Below, piece after piece: positions 8,476-17,072 of a stretch of DNA of 64,000 nucleotides. A model generated the notes under the pieces. It saw nothing but the letters and a program-made list of their open reading frames with translations. It ran no database searches and was not told the origin of the DNA. Origin of the DNA: Flammeovirga kamogawensis. GTDB lineage: Bacteria; Bacteroidota; Bacteroidia; Cytophagales; Flammeovirgaceae. Within the stretch, counting starts at the first letter, position 1; each line of letters starts with the position of its first letter. The stretch spans positions 1,922,001-1,986,000 of the forward strand of contig NZ_CP076128.1 in the NCBI RefSeq assembly GCF_018736065.1, in the 5' to 3' direction. The position numbers were made by a program, and so were the translations under genes.

Positions 8476-9618
8476 TTATTGTGCTAATTCTTTAGTAACT
8501 GCATTAAAAGCATCTACAAAAAGTTGTGCTTGTTCTTGTGTTAATGTTAAAGGTGGTAGCAATCTAATTGTATTTTTATTAGATGATGCACCTGTGAATA
8601 TTTTATGATCAAAAAGTAATTGCTTACGCATTGGTGCAACTGCTTCGTTCATTTCAATACCTAACATTAATCCTTTACCTCTGATTTCTTTAATTGATGG
8701 ATTATCCTTCAACTGTTCAACTATCCATTCACCCAAAACAACTGATTTTTCAATCAAGTTCTCTTTTGCTAAAACATCAAGAACAGCAATACCAGCAGCA
8801 CATGCTAAATGATTACCACCAAAAGTTGTCCCTAACATTCCGTAAGAAGCTTCAAACTTTGGAGAAATAAATACACCTCCAATTGGGAAACCATTACCCA
8901 TACCTTTAGCCATTGTTACAACATCTGGAGTAACATTGTACCATTGGTGTGCAAAGAAACGTCCGCTTCTTCCGTAGCCTGACTGAATTTCATCAGCAAT
9001 AAAAACAGCATTTGTTTCATCACAAAGTGTTCTTATTGTTTGCATAAATTCTTCTGTTGGCTCATAAATACCTCCAATACCTTGGATACCTTCAATAATT
9101 ACGGCGCAGATTTCACTTTCAGAAAATGCCTTTTTCAGAGCATTAACATCATTAAAAGGAAGAATTAATGTATCGTGTACCGCATTTACAGGGGCAACGA
9201 TATTTGGGTTATCCGTAGTAGCTACAGCTAACGATGTTCTACCATGAAAACCTTTAGAGAAAGAAATAATCTTTGTTTTCTTGTTATAAAAAGAGGCTAA
9301 TTTAAATGCATTCTCATTGGCTTCTGCTCCTGAGTTACATAAAAATAAATTCCAATCGTGGTAACAAGATGCCTCTCCTAGCTTCTCTGCCAACTCCTTC
9401 TGTAGTGGGTTTTGAATACTATTTGAGTAGAATACCAAGTTATCTAATTGATCACTTAGTTTTTGTTTATAATGAGGATGAGAATGACCAATAGAAATCA
9501 CAGCATGACCTCCATATAAATCTAAATATTTCTCATCATTTTTATCGTAAATCCATACATCCTCTCCCTTTACAGGTTCTATATTGAATAGAGGATATAC
9601 ATCAAATAAATTTGCCAT
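8476..9618 (-). CDS. argD: N-acylornithine aminotransferase
   Basis: Class III PLP-dependent aminotransferase of 380 residues that makes N-acylornithine from the semialdehyde, with glutamate as amino donor. The Schiff-base lysine is K238 in TMAKGMGNGFPIGG, the cofactor-binding aspartate is D209 in ADEIQSGYGRSG, and the NSGAEANE motif is at 95-102. Only 4 bases separate it from argF', so the two are surely co-transcribed and probably translationally coupled. Related enzymes (GabT, AstC) share the fold, but the context fixes the role. Confidence 0.95.
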   Translation of the reverse strand: MANLFDVYPLFNIEPVKGEDVWIYDKNDEKYLDLYGGHAVISIGHSHPHYKQKLSDQLDNLVFYSNSIQNPLQKELAEKLGEASCYHDWNLFLCNSGAEANENAFKLASFYNKKTKIISFSKGFHGRTSLAVATTDNPNIVAPVNAVHDTLILPFNDVNALKKAFSESEICAVIIEGIQGIGGIYEPTEEFMQTIRTLCDETNAVFIADEIQSGYGRSGRFFAHQWYNVTPDVVTMAKGMGNGFPIGGVFISPKFEASYGMLGTTFGGNHLACAAGIAVLDVLAKENLIEKSVVLGEWIVEQLKDNPSIKEIRGKGLMLGIEMNEAVAPMRKQLLFDHKIFTGASSNKNTIRLLPPLTLTQEQAQLFVDAFNAVTKELAQ

Positions 9619-9647
9619 CTTCTGATTAATTTAAGCTGTAAAGTGAT

Positions 9648-10637
9648 TTAAAATGCCATTGGTTTTAAATTCAATCCTAACTTTTCGTCAAGACCAAAAA
9701 TTAAGTTCATGTTCTGAACTGCTTGCCCAACTGCTCCTTTTAAAAGATTATCAATTGCAGAAGTTACTAGAAGAGTATCATCATGTTTTTCAATGCTGAT
9801 AAACCCTCTATTTGTATTTACCACCAATTTTAAATCAAGTGCTCCATCTATTACATGTGTAAATGCGGCATCACCGTAATAATCTTTAAATAATTTTACA
9901 GCTTCTTCCTGTGATAAATCAGATTTTAAATAACAAGAAGCCAGAATTCCTCTTGTGAAATTCCCTCTATAAGGAATAAAGTTAATCTTATGATTAAATC
10001 CATCTTGCAATTGATTCATCGTCTGACCAATCTCTAAAAGATGTTGATGGTTGAAAGCTTTATAATGCGAGATATTGCTTGTTCTCCAAGTAAATGCTGT
10101 ACTTGCCATTAATTTCACACCTGCTCCTGTAGAACCTGTAATTGCACTAATGTGTACTTCATCATTTAATTTTTGAGCTGCTGCTAGGGGTAACAATGCT
10201 ATTTGTATAGCCGTTGCAAAACAACCAGGATTTGCAATATTTTTAGCAGATTTAATTGCTTCTCTCTGTAATTCTGGTAAACCATAAATAAACTCACGGT
10301 CACCAATTTTCATTGATCTATCTTGAACAATTCCTTCGCCTAATCTAAAATCTTGACTAAGGTCAATAATCACAGTTTCTGCAGGAAATGTATTGTCTTC
10401 TAAAAACTTAACAGACTCACCATGTCCTAAACACAAGAAAACAACTTCAGCCTGTCCTATTTCACCAGTAAAAACTAAATCAGTTTCACCAAATAAATCT
10501 TTATGAGAATTGTATACAGGTTTTCCTACCTGGCTACGGCTATGAACATATGCAATTTCAACTTCAGGGTGGTTAATTAATACTCTTAATAATTCTCCGC
10601 CAGTCATGCCAGCACCACCGATGATTCCTACTTTCAT
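9648..10637 (-). CDS. argC: N-acyl-gamma-glutamyl-phosphate reductase
   Basis: NADPH-dependent reductase for the third step of the arginine route. The 329-residue protein starts with the dinucleotide-binding glycine motif GIIGGAGMTGGEL. Its active-site cysteine is C139 in ANPGCFATA. It is preceded by a 106-base gap that holds a strong terminator-like hairpin separating it from argG, and it leads the argC-argD-argF' subunit of the cluster. Confidence 0.96.
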   Translation of the reverse strand: MKVGIIGGAGMTGGELLRVLINHPEVEIAYVHSRSQVGKPVYNSHKDLFGETDLVFTGEIGQAEVVFLCLGHGESVKFLEDNTFPAETVIIDLSQDFRLGEGIVQDRSMKIGDREFIYGLPELQREAIKSAKNIANPGCFATAIQIALLPLAAAQKLNDEVHISAITGSTGAGVKLMASTAFTWRTSNISHYKAFNHQHLLEIGQTMNQLQDGFNHKINFIPYRGNFTRGILASCYLKSDLSQEEAVKLFKDYYGDAAFTHVIDGALDLKLVVNTNRGFISIEKHDDTLLVTSAIDNLLKGAVGQAVQNMNLIFGLDEKLGLNLKPMAF

Positions 10638-10672
10638 TATCTTGTTTGTTTTAAAAATTAGCGAGTTTGTTG

Positions 10673-10708
10673 TTTTAAAAAAGGATGTAGGACTTTTCCT
10701 ACACCCTT
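10673..10708 (-). terminator. Internal terminator-like hairpin between argG and argC
   Basis: A 12-bp stem (10681-10692 with 10697-10708) with one position that is G-U in the minus-strand RNA and a 4-base loop. The transcript continues into a run of six T. It looks like a full intrinsic terminator or attenuator placed 44 bases before argC. Confidence 0.75.
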
Positions 10709-10743
10709 AGTTTTTTACCAATTCAATTTATCAGGTTTAATAT

Positions 10744-11955
10744 CTATTCAGAAACCTTCTCTTCGGCAGCTTCTTTTACTTTACCGAAGATCATGTTTTG
10801 ATTTGCTAAGATTGTTGCAAAACCACGAGCATCTTCACCAGTCCAAGCATTGTTCATTTCACCATAAGCTCCAAATGTGCTGTTCATCAAATCATATTTA
10901 GACTCAATTCCCTCTAATTCAAATCTGTAAGGGTGTAATGTTACAAATACTTCACCTGTTACGTGATCTTGTGTATCTGCTAAGAACTTCTCGATATTAC
11001 GCATTACAGGATCAATCCATTGTCCTTCGTGCGTTAACATACCATAGTAGTTACCTAATTGCTCTTTCCAATACAATTGCCATTTCGTCAATGTATGTTT
11101 TTCTAATAAGTGATGAGCTTTAATTGTTAATACAGGTGCAGCAGCTTCAAAACCAACTCTACCTTTAATACCAATAATAGTATCACCAACATGGATATCT
11201 CTTCCGATACCGAAAGGAGAAGCAATTTTATTTAATTCTTGAATTGCCTGAACTGGCTTGTCAAAAATCTTTCCATCAATACCTACTAATTCTCCCTTCT
11301 CGAAAGTTAAACTCAGTTTTTTGGGAATTGTTTCAGTTACCTGTGTAGGGAAAGCTTCTTCTGGTAATGTATTACGAGAACCTAAAGTTTCTTTTCCTCC
11401 AACAGAAGTACCCCATAAACCTTGATTAATAGAGTACATTGATTTAGACCAATCTCCATCAACACCTTTAGCAATTAAGTAATCAATCTCATCTTGACGT
11501 GATAATTGATTATCTCTGATCGGTGTGATAATTTCAGCCTCAGGGCAGATAATTTTAAAAGCCATATCAAAACGGATTTGGTCGTTACCAGCACCCGTAG
11601 ATCCATGAGCAATACTATCTGCATCAATTTTTTTTGCATATTCTGCAATTGCTAAAGCTTGGAATACACGCTCTGCACTTACAGATAATGGATAAGTATT
11701 GTATCTTAAAGCATTTCCGAACACCAAGTATTTTACACATTGGTCGTAAAATGTTTCTGTCTGATCTAATGTAATATGAGAAGCTACACCTAATTTGTAA
11801 GCTTTTTCCTCAATTTCTTTCAACTCTTCGTCCGAGAAACCTCCTGTCTGAACGATAGCGGTATGCACTTCTAACCCTCTTTCTTCTGATAGATACTTTA
11901 CACAATAAGTTGTATCTAATCCACCACTAAAGGCCAAAACCACTTTATTACTCAT
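10744..11955 (-). CDS. argG: Argininosuccinate synthase
   Basis: ATP-dependent ligase that joins citrulline and aspartate to make argininosuccinate. The 403-residue protein has the N-type pyrophosphatase P-loop AFSGGLDTT at residues 8-16, the HGSTGAGNDQ segment, and the usual C-terminal tetramerisation region. It follows the GNAT gene by 35 bases and is followed by a terminator-like hairpin, so GNAT-argG may form a separately stoppable short transcript. Confidence 0.97.
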   Translation of the reverse strand: MSNKVVLAFSGGLDTTYCVKYLSEERGLEVHTAIVQTGGFSDEELKEIEEKAYKLGVASHITLDQTETFYDQCVKYLVFGNALRYNTYPLSVSAERVFQALAIAEYAKKIDADSIAHGSTGAGNDQIRFDMAFKIICPEAEIITPIRDNQLSRQDEIDYLIAKGVDGDWSKSMYSINQGLWGTSVGGKETLGSRNTLPEEAFPTQVTETIPKKLSLTFEKGELVGIDGKIFDKPVQAIQELNKIASPFGIGRDIHVGDTIIGIKGRVGFEAAAPVLTIKAHHLLEKHTLTKWQLYWKEQLGNYYGMLTHEGQWIDPVMRNIEKFLADTQDHVTGEVFVTLHPYRFELEGIESKYDLMNSTFGAYGEMNNAWTGEDARGFATILANQNMIFGKVKEAAEEKVSE

Positions 11956-11990
11956 CTTACTAAATATTTGTATTGTTAATTTCTTTGTCG

Positions 11991-12602
11991 TTACTCTACT
12001 CCAGTATCAACTGTTGATTTGTATCTCGGATCTTTTGGATCGAAAATCATTCCCGTACATAAGCAATGCTTACGTTCCGTACGTTGCAGAATATCATAAT
12101 TCACACAACTCTGACAACCTTTCCAAAATTGTTCATCATCTGTCAATTCAGAAAATGTAACAGGTCTATACCCTAGCTCACTATTAATTCTCATAACAGG
12201 TAAACTTGTAGTTAAACCAAATAATTTTGCATCAGGGTATTTCTTTCTAGAAAGTTGAAAAGCTTTCTTCTTAATTGCTTTTGCTAAACCTGTACCTCTA
12301 AATTTAGGATTCACTATTAAACCTGAATTGGCTACATATTTATTATGTCCCCAAGATTCAATATAACAAAACCCTGCAAAAGTACCATCGTCAGCAATTG
12401 CAATAACTCCTTTACCTTCTACAAATTTATTTTCTATATAATCAATGCTTCTTTTTGCAATACCAGTACCTCTGGCTTTTGCTGATTCTTCGATCTGAGA
12501 ACAGATATCCTTCGCATATTCTCTATGCTCATTAATGTCTGCCTCAATAATTGAAAAACTCGATATATGCTGCATTTCTTGAATTAAATTCTTTACTGTC
12601 AT
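11991..12602 (-). CDS. GNAT-family acyltransferase at the head of the arginine cluster, candidate N-acylglutamate synthase
   Basis: A 203-residue GNAT protein. The acyl-CoA motif is visible as NPKFRGTGLAKAIKKKA (98-114), followed by the helix and strand that end the fold. The C terminus carries four cysteines, C163-x2-C166 and C180-x-C182, a possible zinc site that is unusual for small GNATs. It is the first gene of the arginine cluster, 35 bases before argG, and no argA or argJ is visible in the window. The simplest inference is that it makes the N-acylglutamate (acetyl or succinyl) that enters the pathway. A role in modifying another amine cannot be excluded from sequence alone. Confidence 0.85.
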   Translation of the reverse strand: MTVKNLIQEMQHISSFSIIEADINEHREYAKDICSQIEESAKARGTGIAKRSIDYIENKFVEGKGVIAIADDGTFAGFCYIESWGHNKYVANSGLIVNPKFRGTGLAKAIKKKAFQLSRKKYPDAKLFGLTTSLPVMRINSELGYRPVTFSELTDDEQFWKGCQSCVNYDILQRTERKHCLCTGMIFDPKDPRYKSTVDTGVE

Positions 12603-13184
12603 TTCTAAAACTCTTAAGGAGTAAGTAAATCAGTGAGATTTTTTCTACGCCTCTTTTATAAAGGTACGTTGTTTTTTTATTTAAAATTTAAAACAACTTT
12701 TAATGAGAAATATTATCGGCGTTTACGATTATCAATTGAATACATACCGCCAAAAACTTCCCTCTCTAAAACAGGAAATTCTGATAAAATCAGTGGTTCG
12801 CTATGTATATTTTTGTTTATCATTATCATAAATTGATAATCAAATGTAGGGCTATAACTATGATAAATTCAAGTAAACCAACGTTTTATTAGCACTTTTT
12901 TAAAAAATAAATTCTACTGATGAAATATTTTAAATACACTGTGTTAAATTTTGAACACTACTATTTATCGTGTTAAATTTTGAACACTTTCATAAAATCT
13001 TAAAACTTATAGAAAAGGAATTTTGTTGTAAAAAAGCACTTTAAAATCGACTTAAAATTGGATATTTTTCTTAAAAAATATTCTGCAACCGATCCCAAAT
13101 CTTAATCATGAGTAACACTATTGTTTATTAAAAGAATAGTATAGAACTTAATGGAAATAAATTATTTTTAATCCGATTGTTTAT
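12603..13184. promoter_or_regulatory. Regulatory region between the arginine cluster and the pullulanase gene
   Basis: A 582-base divergent intergenic region, unusually long for this window. It must hold the start signals for both units. Visible elements are an 8-bp inverted repeat at 12668-12697 (GTTGTTTT with AAAACAAC) close to the arginine side, and a tandem operator-like repeat at 12941-12988. A 67-codon open frame on the plus strand (12633-12836) is not supported as a gene. I could not place promoters with confidence. Confidence 0.6.
12941..12988. repeat. Tandem 19-bp operator-like repeat
   Basis: Two identical copies of GTGTTAAATTTTGAACACT, at 12941-12959 and 12970-12988, start 29 bases apart (a little under three helical turns). 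Each copy has inverted ends GTGTT and AACAC, as expected for a dimeric regulator. They lie about 200 bases before the pullulanase start. Confidence 0.75.
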
Positions 13185-15218
13185 ATGGCAACAAGAAAAC
13201 ATACTCAATTAATAGGCTCCTTACTTTTAGGTGTTTCTATTGCTTTTTCTTCCTGTAATTCTACACCAAAAGCAGATGGTCATAATGATTTTGACACATC
13301 TACTTATGAAAATTATCCTGCTTTTACAGGTGATTTAGGAGTTACATATTCTAAGCAAGCAACAGCATTTAAAATATGGTCTCCTACTGCTACCAAAGTA
13401 GTTATAAATCTATATGAAGATGATCTTAAAGGAAAACCTTATCAGGTAACTGAAATGGAACCTACTGAAAAAGGAACATGGAGTAGTTCTATTAAAGGTG
13501 ATTTATTTGGTAAGTATTACACATTTCAAGTAACTGTCGGTGACAAACAACTTGATGAAACTCCAGGTATTTATGCTACTGCTGTTGGTGTAAATGGTAA
13601 GAGGGGGCAAGTTATTGATTTAACAACAACAAATCCTAACGGATGGGCTAACGATAAGCGCCCTGAGCTAAAAGAGCTTACAGATGCAATTTTGTATGAA
13701 ATTCACGTACGTGATATTACTATAGCAGAAAATTCTGGTGCAAAAAATAAAGGAAAATTCTTAGGCTTAACAGAAGTTGGAACTGTTAGTGACAAAGGAT
13801 TAAAAACAGGAATAGATCACATTGAAGAGCTAGGTGTTACTCACGTGCACTTACTACCTTCTTTTGATTATCATACTATTGACGAATCTAAATTAGATCA
13901 AGCACAATACAATTGGGGTTACGATCCTCAAAACTATAACGTTCCAGAAGGGTCTTATTCAACAGATCCATCAAATGGCGGTGTAAGAATTAAGGAATTC
14001 AAAGAAATGGTTTCTGCTTTCCATAAAAAAGGAATAAGAGTAGTACTAGATGTTGTATATAACCACACTTTCTCTGGAGACGAGTCAAATTTCTCTTTAG
14101 AAGTTCCAGGATATTATTACAGACAAAATAATGAAGGAAGCTATTCAAATGCTTCTGCTTGTGGTAATGAAACGGCTTCTGAAAGAGCAATGGCTCGTAA
14201 ATATATTGTTGAATCTGTTTTATATTGGGCTAAAGAATATCATTTAGATGGTTTCAGGTTTGATCTTATGGGTATTCATGATGTTGAGACAATGAATATT
14301 CTTGCTAAAAGATTAAAAGAAGAAGTTGATCCGAGTATATTAATTTATGGTGAAGGGTGGAATGCCGGTGATTCTCCTTTACCTGAAGCTAAAAGAGCTA
14401 TTAAAGCAAATACTCCTAAATTAGTGGGCGTCGCAGCCTTCTCTGATGATATCCGTGATGGTTTAAAAGGTAGTGTTTTCTATGATGATAATATTGGCTT
14501 TGTACAAGGTGCTGATGGTTTAACTGAAACAATTAAATTTGGTATAGTTGCATCAACTCAACATCCTCAAGTTGATTATAAAGCCGTCAATTACTCTAAA
14601 GCTCCTTGGGCACCTGATCCTTCACAAACAATTAGCTATGTATCTTGTCATGATAATCACACATTATTTGATAAGTTAAAGGTATCTCAGCCTAAAGCTT
14701 CAGATAGTGAACTAAAGAAGATGCATAAACTTACAAGTGCTGTTATCCTTACGTCTCAAGGTATTCCATTTATACATTCTGGAGCTGAGATGTTAAGAAC
14801 AAAAGGAGGAGAACATAACTCTTATAACAAACCTGATGCAATTAATAAGTTAAACTGGGATTGGAAGTTTGAGAATAAAGACATTTTTGAGTATTACCAA
14901 GGTTTAATAGAACTAAGAAAAGCTCATCCTGCATTTAGAATGACATCGACAGAAATGATTCAAAAGCATTTAAAATTTATTGATTTTAAAGATCAACACA
15001 TGGTCGGCTATATAATCAATGGAAATGCAAATGGAGATTCTGCTGAATCAATTGCCGTAATATTTAATGCCAACAAATCAGCAAAAAACATTTCTAAGTT
15101 TTTACCTAAAGGGAAATGGAAAGTATTAGTTGATGGGAATAAGGCTTCTGTAAAAGGATTAAAAACAACTTCATCAATTACTATCGGTGGCGTATCAGCT
15201 TTAGTACTTAGTAAATAA
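13185..15218 (+). CDS. pulA: Type I pullulanase, lipoprotein (GH13 family)
   Basis: Starch/glycogen debranching hydrolase that cuts alpha-1,6 links. The 677-residue protein has a lipoprotein signal with lipobox Cys24 (IAFSSC), an N-terminal CBM48-like beta domain (about 45-150) and the GH13 barrel. The type I hallmark YNWGYDP is at 242-248. Catalytic residues are D360 (GFRFDLM), E390 (YGEGWNAG) and D490 (SCHDNH). It lacks the extra carbohydrate-binding modules of larger pullulanases. No SusC/SusD pair or other glycan genes are adjacent, so it is not in a polysaccharide utilisation locus here. A tandem operator-like repeat precedes it and a strong terminator follows. Confidence 0.95.
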   Translation: MATRKHTQLIGSLLLGVSIAFSSCNSTPKADGHNDFDTSTYENYPAFTGDLGVTYSKQATAFKIWSPTATKVVINLYEDDLKGKPYQVTEMEPTEKGTWSSSIKGDLFGKYYTFQVTVGDKQLDETPGIYATAVGVNGKRGQVIDLTTTNPNGWANDKRPELKELTDAILYEIHVRDITIAENSGAKNKGKFLGLTEVGTVSDKGLKTGIDHIEELGVTHVHLLPSFDYHTIDESKLDQAQYNWGYDPQNYNVPEGSYSTDPSNGGVRIKEFKEMVSAFHKKGIRVVLDVVYNHTFSGDESNFSLEVPGYYYRQNNEGSYSNASACGNETASERAMARKYIVESVLYWAKEYHLDGFRFDLMGIHDVETMNILAKRLKEEVDPSILIYGEGWNAGDSPLPEAKRAIKANTPKLVGVAAFSDDIRDGLKGSVFYDDNIGFVQGADGLTETIKFGIVASTQHPQVDYKAVNYSKAPWAPDPSQTISYVSCHDNHTLFDKLKVSQPKASDSELKKMHKLTSAVILTSQGIPFIHSGAEMLRTKGGEHNSYNKPDAINKLNWDWKFENKDIFEYYQGLIELRKAHPAFRMTSTEMIQKHLKFIDFKDQHMVGYIINGNANGDSAESIAVIFNANKSAKNISKFLPKGKWKVLVDGNKASVKGLKTTSSITIGGVSALVLSK

Positions 15219-15243
15219 GTTAGTTTATCTTCTAAAATTAGAC

Positions 15244-15284
15244 AAAACAGGCTCATTCTGATTAAGAATGAGCCTGTTTTACTT
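15244..15284 (+). terminator. Terminator of the pullulanase gene
   Basis: A 16-bp perfect inverted repeat (15244-15259 with 15265-15280) and a 5-base loop, ending in a T run. It is one of the strongest terminators in the window. Confidence 0.9.
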
Positions 15285-15565
15285 TATAATAACTATTAGA
15301 ATTTAGCTTGTATTACAATATCAAAGACTGAATAAAATGACTTAGAATTGAATTTTAAATCAGGTTAAAACAAGGCTACAAAACTAATGTTTGAATAAGC
15401 TTCTTGTCATTCCTTCTATTAATCTCTAATTATGGATCTATTAGCCAATAATACGTTTCATTAAGTAATCTCTTCTAAGCAAGAATAAGAAACTATAGTA
15501 AGTATTATACCTTTCCAAAGAAATAAGCAACACAAGTATAATTAGTAGACATAAAAACTTAGCTA
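15285..15565. other. Non-coding gap with no recognised content
   Basis: About 280 bases between two convergent terminators. I find no coding frame with a plausible start, no tRNA and no clear structured RNA here. It is simply the space between the pullulanase and Exb transcription units. Confidence 0.5.
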
Positions 15566-15600
15566 TAAAAAAAGGTCAAACACTTTCGCATTTGACCTTT
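15566..15600 (-). terminator. Terminator of the exbB-exbD operon
   Basis: A 10-bp perfect inverted repeat (15571-15580 with 15591-15600) and a 10-base loop. It is followed on the minus strand by a T run and lies 18 bases after the last exbD gene. Confidence 0.85.
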
Positions 15601-15618
15601 CTTGGTAATTGAAGAGGC

Positions 15619-16086
15619 TTACATACCAGAAATACGTAATTTCTTGTTTGAAGCGTAATTCACTTTCAATGCGTTAGCATCTCTAAGTTTCTGACGTACA
15701 TCAGATATTACACCCATTTTAGCATCTCTATCAATTTTAAGTGACATAGTGATTTTATCACCATCTTCACCTAATTTGTCTTTTTCCTGAATCACGTGTT
15801 GTACGATTTGATCTGGTTCGATCAATACGTCGTTCACCTGAATACGAGGCTCAGTACCAAACTTTTTAGTATCAGTTGGTTCACCTATGTAGATATAAGA
15901 AACCAATGATTTTTTTTCAAGCTTTGTTAACTCAGATGCTTGAGGTAACGAGTTCTTCACTAATAACTCAGACTCACGAAAAGTCGTCGAAATCATAAAG
16001 AAGAACAAAAGCATGAAAATAATGTCTGGCAATGCAGAAGTAGGAATATCCTGCTTCGTTTTTGTTTTTTTCTTAAACGTTGCCAT
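15619..16086 (-). CDS. exbD: ExbD/TolR-family biopolymer transport protein (second copy)
   Basis: Inner-membrane subunit of the proton-driven motor that energises TonB or Tol-type systems. The 155-residue protein has a short basic cytoplasmic N terminus, one transmembrane helix with the proton-path aspartate D21 (ALPDIIFMLLFFF), and a periplasmic domain. A TTG start 21 bases upstream is possible, but the ATG at 16086 gives the standard ExbD N terminus. It is the last gene of an exbB / small membrane protein / exbD / exbD operon. A 10-bp hairpin without a T tail lies in the 58-base gap before it. Confidence 0.92.
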   Translation of the reverse strand: MATFKKKTKTKQDIPTSALPDIIFMLLFFFMISTTFRESELLVKNSLPQASELTKLEKKSLVSYIYIGEPTDTKKFGTEPRIQVNDVLIEPDQIVQHVIQEKDKLGEDGDKITMSLKIDRDAKMGVISDVRQKLRDANALKVNYASNKKLRISGM

Positions 16087-16105
16087 AAGGTCAATGTATT
16101 TAAGC

Positions 16106-16132
16106 AAACGTCACTTATAAATAGTGACGTTT
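16106..16132 (-). promoter_or_regulatory. Intercistronic hairpin between the two exbD genes
   Basis: A perfect 10-bp inverted repeat (16106-16115 with 16123-16132) and a 7-base loop. It has no T tract on the minus strand, so it is not an obvious terminator. It may mark an RNA processing or stability point. Confidence 0.6.
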
Positions 16133-16144
16133 TAATTAGACCAA

Positions 16145-16693
16145 TTATTTTATCTCAGAAGGTTCAGCATCCGATACTTTGTAAGGGATAGCTTTACGAG
16201 CTCTTGTAAGCTTTTCTTTCTGATCAGGATTTTCTTTATCCAATGCTTGATAATCTTCTAAAGGAATTTTCAAATACATTGCACGCATTTCTGCGTAAGC
16301 GTATTTTAATTCATCAATAACTGAAATGTACATCTCATAAGAAGTACCACGGTCAGATTTCAATGAAATAATTGCCTTTGCTGGAGATTCAGACATATCC
16401 TTATTCTTACCATTGTTAAGAACGAATTCTTTAACCATAGTACGAAGTTGAGGAAGGTCAACTTGCTCTTCTTGTGCTAACATCATGTCTTTTGAATTGA
16501 CAAGGATATTAAACACGTTACGAGTTTTAACCTTTACATCTACGTCTTCAGCTTTTGGAGGTAACATTACAGTTACACCTTTATCAGATGCAATAGTTGT
16601 TGCCACCAAGAAGAAGATCAATAAAAGGAAGGCAATATCAGCCATTGCCCCACCATTAATTTCTGGTGTTTCTTTTTTCTTCTTCTGTATCAT
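16145..16693 (-). CDS. exbD: ExbD/TolR-family biopolymer transport protein (first copy)
   Basis: A second ExbD-like subunit of 182 residues with the same layout: a basic N terminus (MIQKKKKETP), one helix containing the conserved aspartate D19 (GAMADIAFLLLIFFLVATT), and a periplasmic domain with a longer, charged C-terminal tail. Two different ExbD genes after one ExbB are common in Bacteroidota. It starts 2 bases from the end of the small membrane protein gene, which implies tight coupling. Confidence 0.93.
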   Translation of the reverse strand: MIQKKKKETPEINGGAMADIAFLLLIFFLVATTIASDKGVTVMLPPKAEDVDVKVKTRNVFNILVNSKDMMLAQEEQVDLPQLRTMVKEFVLNNGKNKDMSESPAKAIISLKSDRGTSYEMYISVIDELKYAYAEMRAMYLKIPLEDYQALDKENPDQKEKLTRARKAIPYKVSDAEPSEIK

Positions 16694-16695
16694 AA

Positions 16696-17043
16696 TTATC
16701 CTAAGCTTTTAACAAATCTTGAAATAATATCAAAAACTACAGCGACAAGTGCTATTCCGAATAAGTAGTAAGTCAAATTCAATACACCACCAATTTTTTG
16801 TGATAATACTTCATTAACTCCAAACTCGTTTAACTCTCTAGCCGTAACTGCGCTATCAGCACTAGAATAACCGATAAAATACAACACTCCAATTACGCCG
16901 ATGGTAACCAATACTGCAACTGCTGCTTTAGGATCCATTGCGATAGACACAAGGAAACCAATAACTGTAGCAACTAATGCAATAACGATTAATACACCTG
17001 TGAATGGTAGCAAGTATTCTGTAAATATAGCTTCACCGTTCAT
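16696..17043 (-). CDS. Small three-helix membrane protein of the Exb operon, unknown function
   Basis: A 115-residue hydrophobic protein with three predicted transmembrane helices (about 12-35, 40-60 and 85-108), joined by a short polar loop containing SADSAVTARELNEFGV. I do not recognise a named family. It sits between exbB (57-base gap) and exbD (2-base gap) on the same strand, so it is very likely part of the same motor complex or its assembly. Its size and helix number do not match ExbB, ExbD or TonB. Confidence 0.8.
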   Translation of the reverse strand: MNGEAIFTEYLLPFTGVLIVIALVATVIGFLVSIAMDPKAAVAVLVTIGVIGVLYFIGYSSADSAVTARELNEFGVNEVLSQKIGGVLNLTYYLFGIALVAVVFDIISRFVKSLG

Positions 17044-17072
17044 AACTTGTAATTTTTCAAATTTTACAATAA

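Noticed and set aside
12633-12836. A 67-codon plus-strand open frame between the arginine cluster and pulA
   Set aside because: It is rich in Phe, Leu, Lys and Arg from AT-rich sequence, has no recognisable domain and overlaps the expected promoter region of the arginine cluster.
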